Assembly (NCBI RefSeq): GCF_003337375.1
Contig: NZ_QPJD01000018.1
Location: 1-64,000, forward strand
DNA from: Paenibacillus prosopidis
Lineage (GTDB): Bacteria > Bacillota > Bacilli > Paenibacillales > Paenibacillaceae
Direction of reading: 5' to 3'
DNA length: 64,000 nucleotides
Both the position numbers and the translations under genes were made by a program. This document shows positions 45,346 to 54,597 of the stretch, piece by piece (the first letter of the stretch is position 1; each line of letters begins with the position of its first letter). The notes beneath the pieces are model-generated. The model was not told where the DNA came from. It ran no database searches and was given only the letters and a program-made list of their open reading frames with translations.

Positions 45346-46887
45346 ATGCAGCCAATGGACGATAGGTTTGTGCTTGTTAATGGGGGAACGATGACGATTG
45401 AACAGGTTGTCCGGGTAGCCCGCTATATGGAGAGGGTGAAAATAGGTCAATATTGCGTCGAGAAGATGAGGCTCAGCCGGGAATACGTCGAAAAACTGCT
45501 TCGCGAGAAGCGGGTGGTGTATGGGCTCACGACCGGTTTTGGGAAATTCAGCGACACGTATATCTCAGCGGAGGATGCCAAGCGCATGCAGCTCAATCTC
45601 ATCCGAAGCCATGCCTGCGGGATTGGACCGCCGCTGTCAGTAGAAGCCGTACGAGCAACCATGCTTCTGCGCGTAAATGCCCTTTCGCTCGGGTACTCCG
45701 GTATTCGGCCGGGAGTTGTTCAGCTTCTGGCCGAGATGCTGAATGCGGGCGTAACGCCGGTCATCCCGGAACAAGGCTCGCTTGGGGCAAGCGGGGATTT
45801 AGCGCCCTTGTCCCATCTGGCGCTCGTGTTGGTCGGCGAAGGAGAAGCTTATTATCTCGGCGAACGTTTGCCCGGCAGCGAAGCTATGGCGAAAGCCGGC
45901 TTACAGCCCATCGCGCTTGAGGCCAAAGAAGGTCTTGCCTTGATTAACGGGACGCAGGTGATGACGGGGATCGGGGCGCTTGCTTGCTTTGATGCCATTA
46001 ATTTATCCAGGTGGGCGGATTGCGCGGCCGGGTTAACGGCAGAAGCGCTTCGCGGTATTCGCGACGCTTTCGAACCGCTCACCCACGCGATTCGCCCACA
46101 CCGTGGGCAGGGACAATCGGCAAAAAATATCAGGCGGTTGACGCTCGGAAGCCGGCTGATGACAAGTCAAGGGGAGCTGCGCGTACAAGATGCCTATTCG
46201 ATCCGCTGCGCGCCGCAGGTCCATGGAGCAACCCGGGACTCGCTGCGGTATATCCAAGAGAAGCTGGAAATCGAAATCAATTCCGCAACAGACAATCCAC
46301 TTATTTTCGCTGCCGAGGACCGCGTCATATCCGGCGGGAATTTTCACGGTCAACCAATCGCCTTAGCGATGGATCATCTCTCCATCAGCGCTTCCGAACT
46401 GGCAAATATCTCGGAACGCCGTATCGAACGGCTCGTCAATCCGCATTTGAATGAGCAGCTTCCTCCCTTCCTAACGAAGAACGGGGGCGTACAGTCGGGC
46501 TTTATGGTCGCCCAATACGCGGCAGCTGCTGTTGTTTCCGAAAATAAGTCGCTTTCTCATCCGGCCAGCGTTGACTCTATTCCTTCGTCGGGCAATCAGG
46601 AGGATCATGTCAGCATGGGAACAATCGCGGCCCGTAAGGCCCATCAAATTGTAGGGAACGCCTATTCGGTGCTCGCTATCGAGCTTCTGTGCGCCGCGCA
46701 AGCCGTTGATTTCCGGGATCCGGAGCATCTTGGGAAGGGAACGAAATGGATCTACGACCGGTGCCGCGAGCATGTGAGCTTCCTGGACGAGGACCGTGTA
46801 TTATCGGACGATTTTCGCGTCATCGCCGAATGGATGAGAAATACGAATGTGCTGGAAGAAATCGCTTCAGTCATCCCTATCGAATAA
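45346..46887 (+). CDS. hutH: Histidine ammonia-lyase
   Basis: 513 residues. It converts histidine to urocanate and ammonia, the first step of histidine breakdown. The autocatalytic MIO cofactor tripeptide Ala-Ser-Gly is at 148-150 in GSLGASGDLAPLSH. Other family marks are YGLTTGFGKFSD, QDAYSIRCAPQVHGA and ATDNPLIF. ATG 45346 with AGGTGG upstream is preferred to a TTG at 45310, which would start inside a T-rich hairpin region. A weak AACCA/TGGTT hairpin with T-run at 45300-45320 lies just before the gene. It is 21 bases from hutU, forming a two-gene operon. Confidence 0.95.
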   Translation: MQPMDDRFVLVNGGTMTIEQVVRVARYMERVKIGQYCVEKMRLSREYVEKLLREKRVVYGLTTGFGKFSDTYISAEDAKRMQLNLIRSHACGIGPPLSVEAVRATMLLRVNALSLGYSGIRPGVVQLLAEMLNAGVTPVIPEQGSLGASGDLAPLSHLALVLVGEGEAYYLGERLPGSEAMAKAGLQPIALEAKEGLALINGTQVMTGIGALACFDAINLSRWADCAAGLTAEALRGIRDAFEPLTHAIRPHRGQGQSAKNIRRLTLGSRLMTSQGELRVQDAYSIRCAPQVHGATRDSLRYIQEKLEIEINSATDNPLIFAAEDRVISGGNFHGQPIALAMDHLSISASELANISERRIERLVNPHLNEQLPPFLTKNGGVQSGFMVAQYAAAAVVSENKSLSHPASVDSIPSSGNQEDHVSMGTIAARKAHQIVGNAYSVLAIELLCAAQAVDFRDPEHLGKGTKWIYDRCREHVSFLDEDRVLSDDFRVIAEWMRNTNVLEEIASVIPIE

Positions 46888-46908
46888 TAGGAGTGGAGGT
46901 TGAACGGT

Positions 46909-48573
46909 ATGAAGGAAAGAGTTATTCGCGCGCCGCGGGGCGCGATGCTGAATACGAAAGGCTGGGTCCAGGAAGCGGCACTTCGAATGCTGATGAACAA
47001 TCTGGATCCGGATGTGGCCGAATATCCGGGCAAACTGGTTGTGTACGGGGGGATCGGCAAAGCTGCGCGCAATTGGGAGAGCTTCGATGCCATCGTCGAA
47101 ACGCTCAAGCAGTTAGAGGAAAACGAAACGCTGCTGGTGCAGTCAGGGAAGCCTGTCGCAGTCTTCCGGACCCACCGGGATGCGCCGCGCGTGCTTCTAG
47201 CCAACTCCAACCTAGTACCGGCATGGGCGAACTGGGATACGTTCCACGAGTTGGATAAGAAGGGGCTTATGATGTATGGTCAGATGACAGCGGGCAGCTG
47301 GATTTATATTGGCAGCCAAGGTATCGTTCAGGGCACCTATGAAACGTTCGCGGAATGCGCGAAGCAGCACTTCGACGCCAGTCTAAAAGGAACGATTACC
47401 GTAACGTCCGGCATGGGCGGGATGGGAGGCGCTCAGCCGTTAGCGGTCACGATGAACGATGGCGTGCTGATCGGGATCGACGTCGACAGATCGCGGATCG
47501 AGAAGCGCATTCATTCCCGTTATTGTGATTGCATGCTGGAAAGCTTGGATGATGCCATTTCTCTCGCAAACGAGGCGAAGAAGGAAGGAAGGGCGTTATC
47601 CATTGGTCTGGTCGGCAATGCGGCCGAGCTATTGCCGGAAATGATCCGCCGCGGCTTCATTCCGGATATTATTACGGACCAAACCTCCGCACACGATCCG
47701 CTTAACGGTTATTTGCCGGCGGGCTTTTCGTTGGAAGAAGGCCGCAGGCTGCGTGAGGAAGATCCTGAAGCTTATGTAAGGAAGGCAAAAGCGAGCATGG
47801 CCGTGCATGTGAACGCCATGCTTGAGATGAAGCGGCTTGGAGCCGTCGCCTTCGACTATGGCAATAACATTCGGCAGGTTGCGTACGATGAAGGCGTCAA
47901 GGACGCCTTTGCTTTTCCCGGTTTTGTTCCTGCTTACATCCGCCCGCAATTTTGCGAAGGGAAAGGTCCGTTTCGGTGGGCGGCGTTATCCGGGGATCCT
48001 GAGGACATTTATAAAACCGATGAGGCCATCCTAAAGACGTTTTCGGGTAATGAACACCTATGCAAATGGATTCGAATGGCGCAGGCCAAAATCGCGTTCC
48101 AAGGCCTGCCGTCCCGGATTTGCTGGCTTGGCTATGGCGAGCGGGCTCTTTTTGGCCGCATTATCAACGACATGGTTGCTTCCGGGGAATTATCGGCACC
48201 GATCGTGATCGGACGCGATCATCTTGACGCCGGCTCCGTCGCGTCGCCGAATCGCGAGACGGAAGCGATGCGTGACGGAAGCGACGCCGTCGCCGATTGG
48301 CCGATCTTGAACGCTCTCATCAATACGGCGGCCGGGGCAAGCTGGGTATCGCTTCACCACGGCGGCGGCGTGGGCATGGGGTATTCCATCCATGCCGGCA
48401 TGGTTGTCGTCGCGGACGGTACGAAGGATGCGGAGGAGCGTTTGGAGCGCGTCTTGACGACCGATCCGGGCATGGGCATCGTCCGCCATGCGGATGCAGG
48501 CTATGATTTGGCTATCGAAACCGCTAAGAAGAAGGGGATTCGGATGCCGATGATCGGCGGCGAAGAGGTGTGA
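46909..48573 (+). CDS. hutU: Urocanate hydratase
   Basis: 554 residues, normal length. It hydrates urocanate to 4-imidazolone-5-propionate using tightly bound NAD. Family signatures seen are AEYPGKLVVYGGIGKAARNW, GQMTAGSWIYIGSQGIVQGTYET, VTSGMGGMGGAQPLAVTM, and RDHLDAGSVASPNRETEAM. ATG 46909 is correctly spaced from GGAGTGGAGG; an in-frame TTG at 46900 touches it. hutI and hutG are not adjacent, so the rest of the pathway must be elsewhere. Confidence 0.95.
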   Translation: MKERVIRAPRGAMLNTKGWVQEAALRMLMNNLDPDVAEYPGKLVVYGGIGKAARNWESFDAIVETLKQLEENETLLVQSGKPVAVFRTHRDAPRVLLANSNLVPAWANWDTFHELDKKGLMMYGQMTAGSWIYIGSQGIVQGTYETFAECAKQHFDASLKGTITVTSGMGGMGGAQPLAVTMNDGVLIGIDVDRSRIEKRIHSRYCDCMLESLDDAISLANEAKKEGRALSIGLVGNAAELLPEMIRRGFIPDIITDQTSAHDPLNGYLPAGFSLEEGRRLREEDPEAYVRKAKASMAVHVNAMLEMKRLGAVAFDYGNNIRQVAYDEGVKDAFAFPGFVPAYIRPQFCEGKGPFRWAALSGDPEDIYKTDEAILKTFSGNEHLCKWIRMAQAKIAFQGLPSRICWLGYGERALFGRIINDMVASGELSAPIVIGRDHLDAGSVASPNRETEAMRDGSDAVADWPILNALINTAAGASWVSLHHGGGVGMGYSIHAGMVVVADGTKDAEERLERVLTTDPGMGIVRHADAGYDLAIETAKKKGIRMPMIGGEEV

Positions 48574-48692
48574 CCTTGTGATCTATATCAACGCAGCGCG
48601 CAAGTTGCAACCGTCAGCAGGTTTCTACGTTTCTATTGAAAATACCGCTTGTCTACATTAGCACATACAAAACTACCTCCATTCTCAAATGT

Positions 48693-48705
48693 TATCACTG
48701 TGATA
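48693..48705. promoter_or_regulatory. Short palindrome before the Ig-like gene
   Basis: TATCAC-T-GTGATA, a perfect 6-bp inverted repeat around one base, about 28 bases upstream of the start codon. Operator role is speculative. Confidence 0.3.
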
Positions 48706-48732
48706 GCTAAACATAGAAGGAGGAGTTATCGT

Positions 48733-49088
48733 ATGAATTCCATAGCAAAACCCGTTCGAAAGAAAGCAACGATTAACATGATTGCCGTGCCGACCATAAT
48801 CAGGGCCGGTGATGCTTCGACTCTTTCAGGACAAGTGCGGGTAAAGGGTCGTCCTGCCGCAGGGATCGTCGTCATATTTTCAGTGGACCCATCACTTGGC
48901 GCGTAATTCCTGCTATTACGGTAACAGACGCGAAAGGGGGATTTACCGCAACGTTTAGATCGTTTATTCAGGCGGACCAACCTGCATTCGCAACAGCTTC
49001 CGTTATCGCTGCACTCCCTTCTTTTCCGGGAGTCTTTACTTCAAGTGTTGTTGGGATTGTTCGGACCTCGAATCAATTGAATACGTGA
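48733..49088 (+). pseudogene. Frameshifted small Ig-like (Big-type) domain protein
   Basis: ATG 48733 has a strong GGAGGAG site and reads MNSIAKPVRKKATINMIAVP through TLSGQVRVKGRPAAGIVVIFSVDPSLGA to a stop at 48904-48906. In the next frame the same domain continues as VIPAITVTDAKGGFTATF through SVVGIVRTSNQLNT and a stop at 49086-49088. Joined, they make one ordinary Ig-like domain of about 118 residues, so a single-base change near 48897 broke the gene. No signal peptide. A sequencing error cannot be excluded. Confidence 0.6.
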
Positions 49089-49582
49089 AAACAGCGGCTG
49101 GCACGTCGGACCAAATAAAAAGGAGGGACTGTCCCATAAGTAAGTAAACTTACTTTCTTACTCGAGGGACAGATCTTTCTAATATTCGATCTTGTCTTAG
49201 CTGATATAGACACATCTGGATATGGACACATCTATGATGGATAAATACAGTAACTTTTGGCATTTCGCCCCTTGCGTTTGCTCTATAATGGAATATATCC
49301 AATGTAGAGTCCCCATAGTAACCTGTTGTCCTCGAAAGTACCGAATTTAGCTAATTTCACTGTACGTAATCCAACATAGCTCAGCACGCCAACAAACTTC
49401 TGCTCCTATCCTGTACCGAATCCAATGTAGCATACTTATCCCCTTAGAAAATGAGATAAGCTTCTTAATTCGGAAGACCGCGAATAAGGGTTTGTTATTC
49501 CATTCCCCATTTTCTCCTGCCAATCCAGCCAAGATGGTTTATACTTAAACCAATTGGAAAATCAAAATAGAGGTGAAATAGG
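49089..49582. other. Intergenic region with one palindromic element
   Basis: About 490 bases. A hairpin element lies at 49116-49175; beyond it I see no supported gene, RNA or clear promoter before the NERD-helicase gene. Confidence 0.4.
49116..49175. repeat. Palindromic intergenic element related to the one at 45146
   Basis: CTGTCCC pairs with GGGACAG, and AAGTAAG with CTTACTT inside it. The 5' end AAAGGAGGGACTGTCCCATA matches the 45146 element (AAGGGAGGGGCTGTCTCTTA) at 16 of 20 positions by eye. It may act as terminator. Confidence 0.5.
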
Positions 49583-51508
49583 ATGGCTTATATGGTCCCG
49601 GAGGTTATCCGGACGAGCGCGGCTGCCGGGGAACGGTTATTGTTTCGGACGCTTAAGGATCATCTGCCGAGCGATTATGTGGTTTATTTTGAGTCGGAGA
49701 TTCAGGGTAGCAGGCCGGACTTTGTCATTATAGGCCCCGATCTGGGACTGGTCGTTCTGGAAGTCAAGGATTATACGAAGTCCGCCCTATTCGAGGTTGA
49801 CCGCGAGGAGTGGCTGCTGCATGGGTCCGGCGGACAAATGGAAGCCGTTAAGAACCCCTATCTACAAGCAAGGGAGAGCTTACGGCATGTGGTGGAGCAG
49901 CTTAAGAAGGATGATAACCTCATTCAGCAGGAAGGTAAATTTCAAGGACAGCTCAAATTCCCGCAAGGCTTCGGAACGGTTTTTACGCGGATGAAGCAGA
50001 AGGATTTTATCGAATATAGCTTATACGATGCCATTGCTCAGTCATTCGTGCTGTGCCGTGACGAAATCGATCCGGAAGATGAAGGCTTTTCCGCCGATTC
50101 CCTGATTGAGAAAATCCATGGCATGTTTACGGTATGGAGCCGCAGCCGGTACATATTATCGCAGGAGGATATTAGGTTCATCCGTAATCACCTCATCCAT
50201 GAGGTGCGGATCAGCGCGGAATTCCGCCAGCCGGCGAAGCACCAGGAGCAGCTTGTGCTTTCTTTTCACAATATGAAGGCGCTGGACCTGCAGCAGGAAA
50301 ATATGGCAAAGCAGCTTGGCGATCGCCACCGGCTGATTCGCGGCGTGGCAGGAAGCGGGAAAACGCTTGTCCTCGCAAGCCGTGCTAAGCTTCTGTCCAA
50401 TCATTATCCGGATTGGAAAATTCTCGTCCTCTGCAGCAGTATCGCCTTATCCCAAAGCCTTCAGCAAATGATTGACCGGATGATGGAAGAGCCGGAGGAT
50501 CTGCTGGACTGGATCAGGCTGGAGGAGCAAAAGGACGGCAGGCCCCGCCAGCAAAACGTCGAGGTCTATAACTTTCATGAGTGGCTGAACAAGGCGCTGA
50601 ACTCTAGAGATAAGGACATCCCTTCGCTCATCGGCAAGCTGGAGAAGAAGGAAGCTATTTTGCCTATGTATGAGGCGATTCTGATTGACGAGGGCCAGGA
50701 TTTTCAGCCGGAATGGCTGAAGCTGCTTAGCTATTTGCTTAATCCGGCTACACAAAATCTGCTGCTGGTAGAGGATCGGGCTCAATCGTTGTTTAAGCGG
50801 AAATCGAGCTTGCTTAAGGACACGGGGCTAGATTTTCGGGGGCGTTCACGTTTTCTCTCTATTAATTACAGGAACACGGCCCAGATTGCCCAGTTTGCGT
50901 GGGATTTCTATCAGCGGCATTCGATGCTCCAGAACAAGGTACAGTTCGGCTCGGCCAAGGGGGTCGAGATTATCCCGCCTCAGAGTACCCGGAGAAACGG
51001 GCCGGAGCCCTCTATGAAGCGGTGCGGCAGCTTTCAGGAAGAGCTGCGGGCTGTCGTCGAACATATCCGGTATTTGCATAACGACCATAGGGTCCCTTAT
51101 TCCGAGATGGTGATCTTGTACCGGGTGAAAGACAACTACTATTCCTCCTACATGGATACGATCCGCAGGATGCTTAAGGTGCAAGGGCTTCCGTTTCATT
51201 GGATTTCTGAGAATGCCGGTACGGAGCAGGAACTGGGTTATACCGGCGGGGATGCGATTATCGTATCAGACATCGACAGCGTGAAGGGGCTCGATTTCCG
51301 GGCGGTCTTTATCGTAAATGCCGAGAACATGCCTTTCTCCCTCGAAGAGGTGGAGGAACACGAGGTATCGCTGTTTTATATCGCTATGACACGCGCAATG
51401 GAGTGGCTTTACATCTCCTACAGTGGAGATTCCAAGTTTACGCTTTATTTGGACGAGGTTCAGCAGCAGCGTCAGGAGCAAAAGCATTCCGTGAAGAAGA
51501 TGGGATGA
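49583..51508 (+). CDS. NERD-domain / UvrD-like helicase fusion
   Basis: 641 residues, cytoplasmic. An N-terminal NERD (nuclease-related) domain, about 15-130, contains SRPDFVIIGPDLGLVVLEVKDY, the D...E-x-K pattern of restriction-like nucleases. A superfamily-1 helicase core follows: Walker A GVAGSGKT (about 253), DEGQD Walker B/motif II (about 369), YRNTAQIAQFA, and C-terminal VKGLDFRAVFIVNAE and FYIAMTRAMEWLYI. Such NERD-helicases are thought to act on DNA, possibly in repair or defence. No methyltransferase or partner nuclease is adjacent. Confidence 0.85.
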   Translation: MAYMVPEVIRTSAAAGERLLFRTLKDHLPSDYVVYFESEIQGSRPDFVIIGPDLGLVVLEVKDYTKSALFEVDREEWLLHGSGGQMEAVKNPYLQARESLRHVVEQLKKDDNLIQQEGKFQGQLKFPQGFGTVFTRMKQKDFIEYSLYDAIAQSFVLCRDEIDPEDEGFSADSLIEKIHGMFTVWSRSRYILSQEDIRFIRNHLIHEVRISAEFRQPAKHQEQLVLSFHNMKALDLQQENMAKQLGDRHRLIRGVAGSGKTLVLASRAKLLSNHYPDWKILVLCSSIALSQSLQQMIDRMMEEPEDLLDWIRLEEQKDGRPRQQNVEVYNFHEWLNKALNSRDKDIPSLIGKLEKKEAILPMYEAILIDEGQDFQPEWLKLLSYLLNPATQNLLLVEDRAQSLFKRKSSLLKDTGLDFRGRSRFLSINYRNTAQIAQFAWDFYQRHSMLQNKVQFGSAKGVEIIPPQSTRRNGPEPSMKRCGSFQEELRAVVEHIRYLHNDHRVPYSEMVILYRVKDNYYSSYMDTIRRMLKVQGLPFHWISENAGTEQELGYTGGDAIIVSDIDSVKGLDFRAVFIVNAENMPFSLEEVEEHEVSLFYIAMTRAMEWLYISYSGDSKFTLYLDEVQQQRQEQKHSVKKMG

Positions 51509-51528
51509 AGCGGTTAAGGGGGCAGCGT

Positions 51529-52347
51529 ATGAGAATGGTATTTACCGTCGATGTGGAGGATTGGTTTTGCAGCCCGCAGTTGTCTCTCTCTGACTGGGAA
51601 GGCTACGAATTAAGGCTGGAGAAACCTATTCATCAAATACTTGATCTCTTGGACGAGAGGGATTCGACCGGGACTTTCTTTGTACTTGGATGGATCGCAG
51701 AGAAAAGACCCGATTTAATTAAAGAAATACATCGAAGAGGTCACGAAATAGCCTCTCACGGCTATTCCCATCGATTGGTCTATCATCAGTCACCGAAAGA
51801 GTTTAAACAGGACATTAGAATGTCAAAAGATATTTTAGAACAGTTAATAGGTTCCAGGGTATATGGTTACCGGGCACCTTGTTTTTCAATGACGGATTGG
51901 GGGCTTGAAATGCTGATTGAAGAAGGTTTTTCTTTCGATTCAAGCATTATTCCCAATACATTAAACAATCTCTATTCTAAATTCAACTTAGCTTCATCTG
52001 TCAATCATGCTTTTAAAATAAAGAATGATCTATGGGAAATACCATTGCCTATAAAACGTTTTGGCGGAGTCAATATTCCTTGGGGCGGAGGCGGTTATTT
52101 TCGGATTTATCCCTACCGTTTTTTTAATTTAGGAGCAAAAGGAATTATTGAAAACGGAGGTAATTTTGTATTTTATATTCATCCTTATGATTTAGATAAT
52201 GAACAGCCTCAAATCTTTAATACTTCTTGGGCAAATGGTTTTAGAAGATACTATGGATTAAGGGATACTTACCTAAAAATAAAAAGCTTACTGTCTGATT
52301 TTAAATGTACATCTATAAGTAAGTATTATCCTCGAATAGGGGGATAA
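51529..52347 (+). CDS. Polysaccharide deacetylase (DUF3473-type)
   Basis: About 272 residues without a signal peptide. It opens with MRMVFTVDVEDWF (catalytic Asp in the DVEDW motif) and has SHGYSHRLVYHQSPKEF (metal His pair), YRAPCFSMTDWGLEMLIEEGFSFDSSI and a C-terminal FYIHPYDLDNEQPQIF. These match the deacetylases associated with exopolysaccharide systems (DUF3473 tail). ATG 51529 has AAGGGGG seven bases upstream; ATG 51505, which overlaps the previous stop, is possible. Coding sequence becomes markedly AT-rich from about 51700, unlike the helicase gene before it. Confidence 0.85.
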   Translation: MRMVFTVDVEDWFCSPQLSLSDWEGYELRLEKPIHQILDLLDERDSTGTFFVLGWIAEKRPDLIKEIHRRGHEIASHGYSHRLVYHQSPKEFKQDIRMSKDILEQLIGSRVYGYRAPCFSMTDWGLEMLIEEGFSFDSSIIPNTLNNLYSKFNLASSVNHAFKIKNDLWEIPLPIKRFGGVNIPWGGGGYFRIYPYRFFNLGAKGIIENGGNFVFYIHPYDLDNEQPQIFNTSWANGFRRYYGLRDTYLKIKSLLSDFKCTSISKYYPRIGG

Positions 52348-52352
52348 GTTGA

Positions 52353-53195
52353 GTGAGCATAAAAACAGAGATTATTCTTAATAGACGATTGTTGGATGGC
52401 GCAGCTTATTTGTATAGCAGAGAAATTGGCGTTAGCAGACCAAATCTTCAAGGACCTTTAGTAGAAGAAATAAATGATTTGATTTCACAGGGTATCGTGT
52501 CTGAAGAACTAAAGCTTGTGGATAAAGAATTTGGTTATGCCTGTTACGAATATCATAGGCAGATTTATGCTCCAGATTTTTTTGATTCACTCCTTATGAA
52601 AGAAGCCGAAAATCAGAAAAAAATACTGGACTTGTGCTGCGGGGGAGGGGCAACGATATTCTCTTTGCTAAAAAACAAGCCAGAGATTATCTACGGATTT
52701 GATTCCAACGAAAATCAGATCGAGCTGCTGGAATCACTGCTTCAGGTATGGAGTGGTGTTAATAGTAAGGTTGTTGCAAAGGCTGCTGATGCACATCACA
52801 TCCCCCTTGAGAGCCATTCCGTTGATTTTGTCGTTTGTAGAGTAGCCTTACAATATTTGAACGTCGAACAGGTGCTTAAAGAAATGTATCGTGTAATCTC
52901 CCCGCACGGGAAAGTTTTTTTTCTGGTTCATGGTTCAGGTTATATATATGATTATCTGTTCTCCAGAAAGGGGATATTTAAGAAAAAATATATCGAGTAT
53001 TTTGTTAATAAACATTTCTATTCAAGCGGCCCTAATCATAAGTTTTACCGTTCACAAGCCAATTTTCTAACCATACATCATTTAAAAACCAAGCTGCTAG
53101 CTGCAGGATTCAGAGATATTAAAATATATACATCTAAAAGGTGGATAAAATTAGGGCTATTCCCTGTATATTTCGCTGTAACCGCAAAAAGATAA
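52353..53195 (+). CDS. Class I SAM-dependent methyltransferase
   Basis: 280 residues. Motif I KILDLCCGGGATIFSLLK (about 90-107), the acidic end of strand 2 in YGFDSNENQIELLE, motif post-II AADAHHIPLESHSVDFVVCRVALQYLNVEQVLKEMYRVISPHGKVFFLVHG. The 90-residue N-terminal extension and the C-terminal basic region (RDIKIYTSKRWIKLGLFPVYF) suggest a specific acceptor, not a general enzyme. The start is GTG 52353, five bases after the deacetylase stop, so the two are co-transcribed and may modify the same glycan (inference). Confidence 0.8.
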   Translation: MSIKTEIILNRRLLDGAAYLYSREIGVSRPNLQGPLVEEINDLISQGIVSEELKLVDKEFGYACYEYHRQIYAPDFFDSLLMKEAENQKKILDLCCGGGATIFSLLKNKPEIIYGFDSNENQIELLESLLQVWSGVNSKVVAKAADAHHIPLESHSVDFVVCRVALQYLNVEQVLKEMYRVISPHGKVFFLVHGSGYIYDYLFSRKGIFKKKYIEYFVNKHFYSSGPNHKFYRSQANFLTIHHLKTKLLAAGFRDIKIYTSKRWIKLGLFPVYFAVTAKR

Positions 53196-53227
53196 CTGCG
53201 TTTTATTTAGATAAATTTATATCATTC

Positions 53228-53264
53228 AAAGCTCAGGCATGAATTAATGCTTGGGCTTTTTTTT
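53228..53264 (+). terminator. Terminator after the methyltransferase gene
   Basis: AAAGCTCAGGCAT and ATGCTTGGGCTTT pair through 13 positions (one mismatch or wobble), loop of 6, then T-run. It isolates the next cluster. Confidence 0.85.
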
Positions 53265-53373
53265 GTGTAAGCTCAGAAGACGCAGGGTAACTAGCGGGGT
53301 GATAAAATTTCAGCCTCCTCAGCATGCGAAACATACGCCATAATGAACATGAACAGAAGAGGTGATAACGAGA

Positions 53374-54597
53374 GTGAATGGAAATGCATTTGGAAAAAAC
53401 AGCACAATCGTGATGCACGAGCTTGCTTTTCATAAGGAGAATGAAACGGAGGTCACCATCGGCCGCACGGAAACCAGGACGTTCATTGTGCTGCCTAATA
53501 TCGGTCACGAAACCATCGAATATTTACAGCAAGGAAAAACAATCGGAGAAACTGAGCAAATCTTGTATCAAAAATACGCTGAACCTATCGATGTCTCGGC
53601 ATTTGTCGATGAGCTCATTCACGATCATAAATTCGTATACCGCTTGGATGGCATCGTCGTGAACAAGAACGTACAGGCCAAAGAGCATTTCGCTTGGATT
53701 CCTGCCAAAACCGGCCGGATTTTCTTCAATCCGCTTTCCTATTTGATTTACTTCGCTATTCTTCTATCCGCTGCATGCATCGTAGTATTTCACCCAAGAT
53801 ACATTCCGAGCCACAGAGATTTCCTACTGGCTTCTTCCATGCCCCTAAACATCGTTATTTCCATTATAGCAGTTTGGTTTTTCCTCTTTCTGCATGAATT
53901 TGCGCATCTCATCGCAGCCCGTTCTTTGGGAGTCAAATGCAGGATCGGGCTCGGGCACAGATTGATATTTCCGGTCGCCGAGACGGATATGTCCGGCATC
54001 GTTTTAGTTTCGCGCAATAAAAGATACGGGGCCTATACGGCGGGTATGTGCTGGGATATTGTTTTTTTATCTTTGGGCATATGGCTCGAGTGGCTTAATG
54101 ATCTGAACTTGATCGTCTTTAGTGAGAGTGTCCTGAACACGATCCGCTTGATCAACTGTCATTTAACGGCGCTCGTTCTGTTCCAGTTTCTCTTTTTTAT
54201 GAAAACCGATTTATATTACGTGTTTACGAATTATTTCCGCTGCCCGAATCTGCTTGAACATACTTTTTTATACTTCAATCGCTTCTTTATTAAAAATACT
54301 GACCTTACTGAACAATGGGATGAGATCACCAAGCAGGAAAAGCTAATCATATACGGATTTTCATGGTTTTATATGGTCGGGGTTTTATTAACGGCAGCGA
54401 TATTGATCCTCTTTCAAATTCCAAACTTATACAGGTCCTTAACAGATACGATCATACAAATATCCAGAACGTCTCTTTTATCGTGGAGTTTTGCAGCAGG
54501 CATGCTATTGATCATTATTTGTTTGCTTCCAAACGCAATTCTTATATGGTCATGGCTAAATAACTTGAAAGGAGGTGAGCAAGATGAAAAAAATTAA
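53374..54597 (+). CDS. Membrane M50-type peptidase with N-terminal PqqD-like domain
   Basis: About 407 residues. Residues 1-105 resemble a PqqD/RRE winged helix (FIVLPNIGHETIEYLQQGKTIGETEQILYQKYAEPIDVSAFVDELIHDHKFVYRLDG). Six or so membrane spans follow, with the zinc-protease motif FLHEFAHLIAARSLG (HExxH-like, near residue 177) and a second candidate site NLLEHTFLYFNRFF. This build matches YydH-like peptide-maturation proteases. The start is GTG 53374 with AGAGGTGAT upstream; GTG 53362 is less well placed. The gene overlaps a 20-codon peptide gene at its 3' end and opens the RiPP-type region. Confidence 0.75.
   Translation: MNGNAFGKNSTIVMHELAFHKENETEVTIGRTETRTFIVLPNIGHETIEYLQQGKTIGETEQILYQKYAEPIDVSAFVDELIHDHKFVYRLDGIVVNKNVQAKEHFAWIPAKTGRIFFNPLSYLIYFAILLSAACIVVFHPRYIPSHRDFLLASSMPLNIVISIIAVWFFLFLHEFAHLIAARSLGVKCRIGLGHRLIFPVAETDMSGIVLVSRNKRYGAYTAGMCWDIVFLSLGIWLEWLNDLNLIVFSESVLNTIRLINCHLTALVLFQFLFFMKTDLYYVFTNYFRCPNLLEHTFLYFNRFFIKNTDLTEQWDEITKQEKLIIYGFSWFYMVGVLLTAAILILFQIPNLYRSLTDTIIQISRTSLLSWSFAAGMLLIIICLLPNAILIWSWLNNLKGGEQDEKN

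Noticed and set aside
49583..53195. NERD-helicase, deacetylase and methyltransferase as a defence system
   Set aside because: The methyltransferase is a small-molecule/glycan type without DNA-methylase motifs, and the deacetylase has no defence role known to me.
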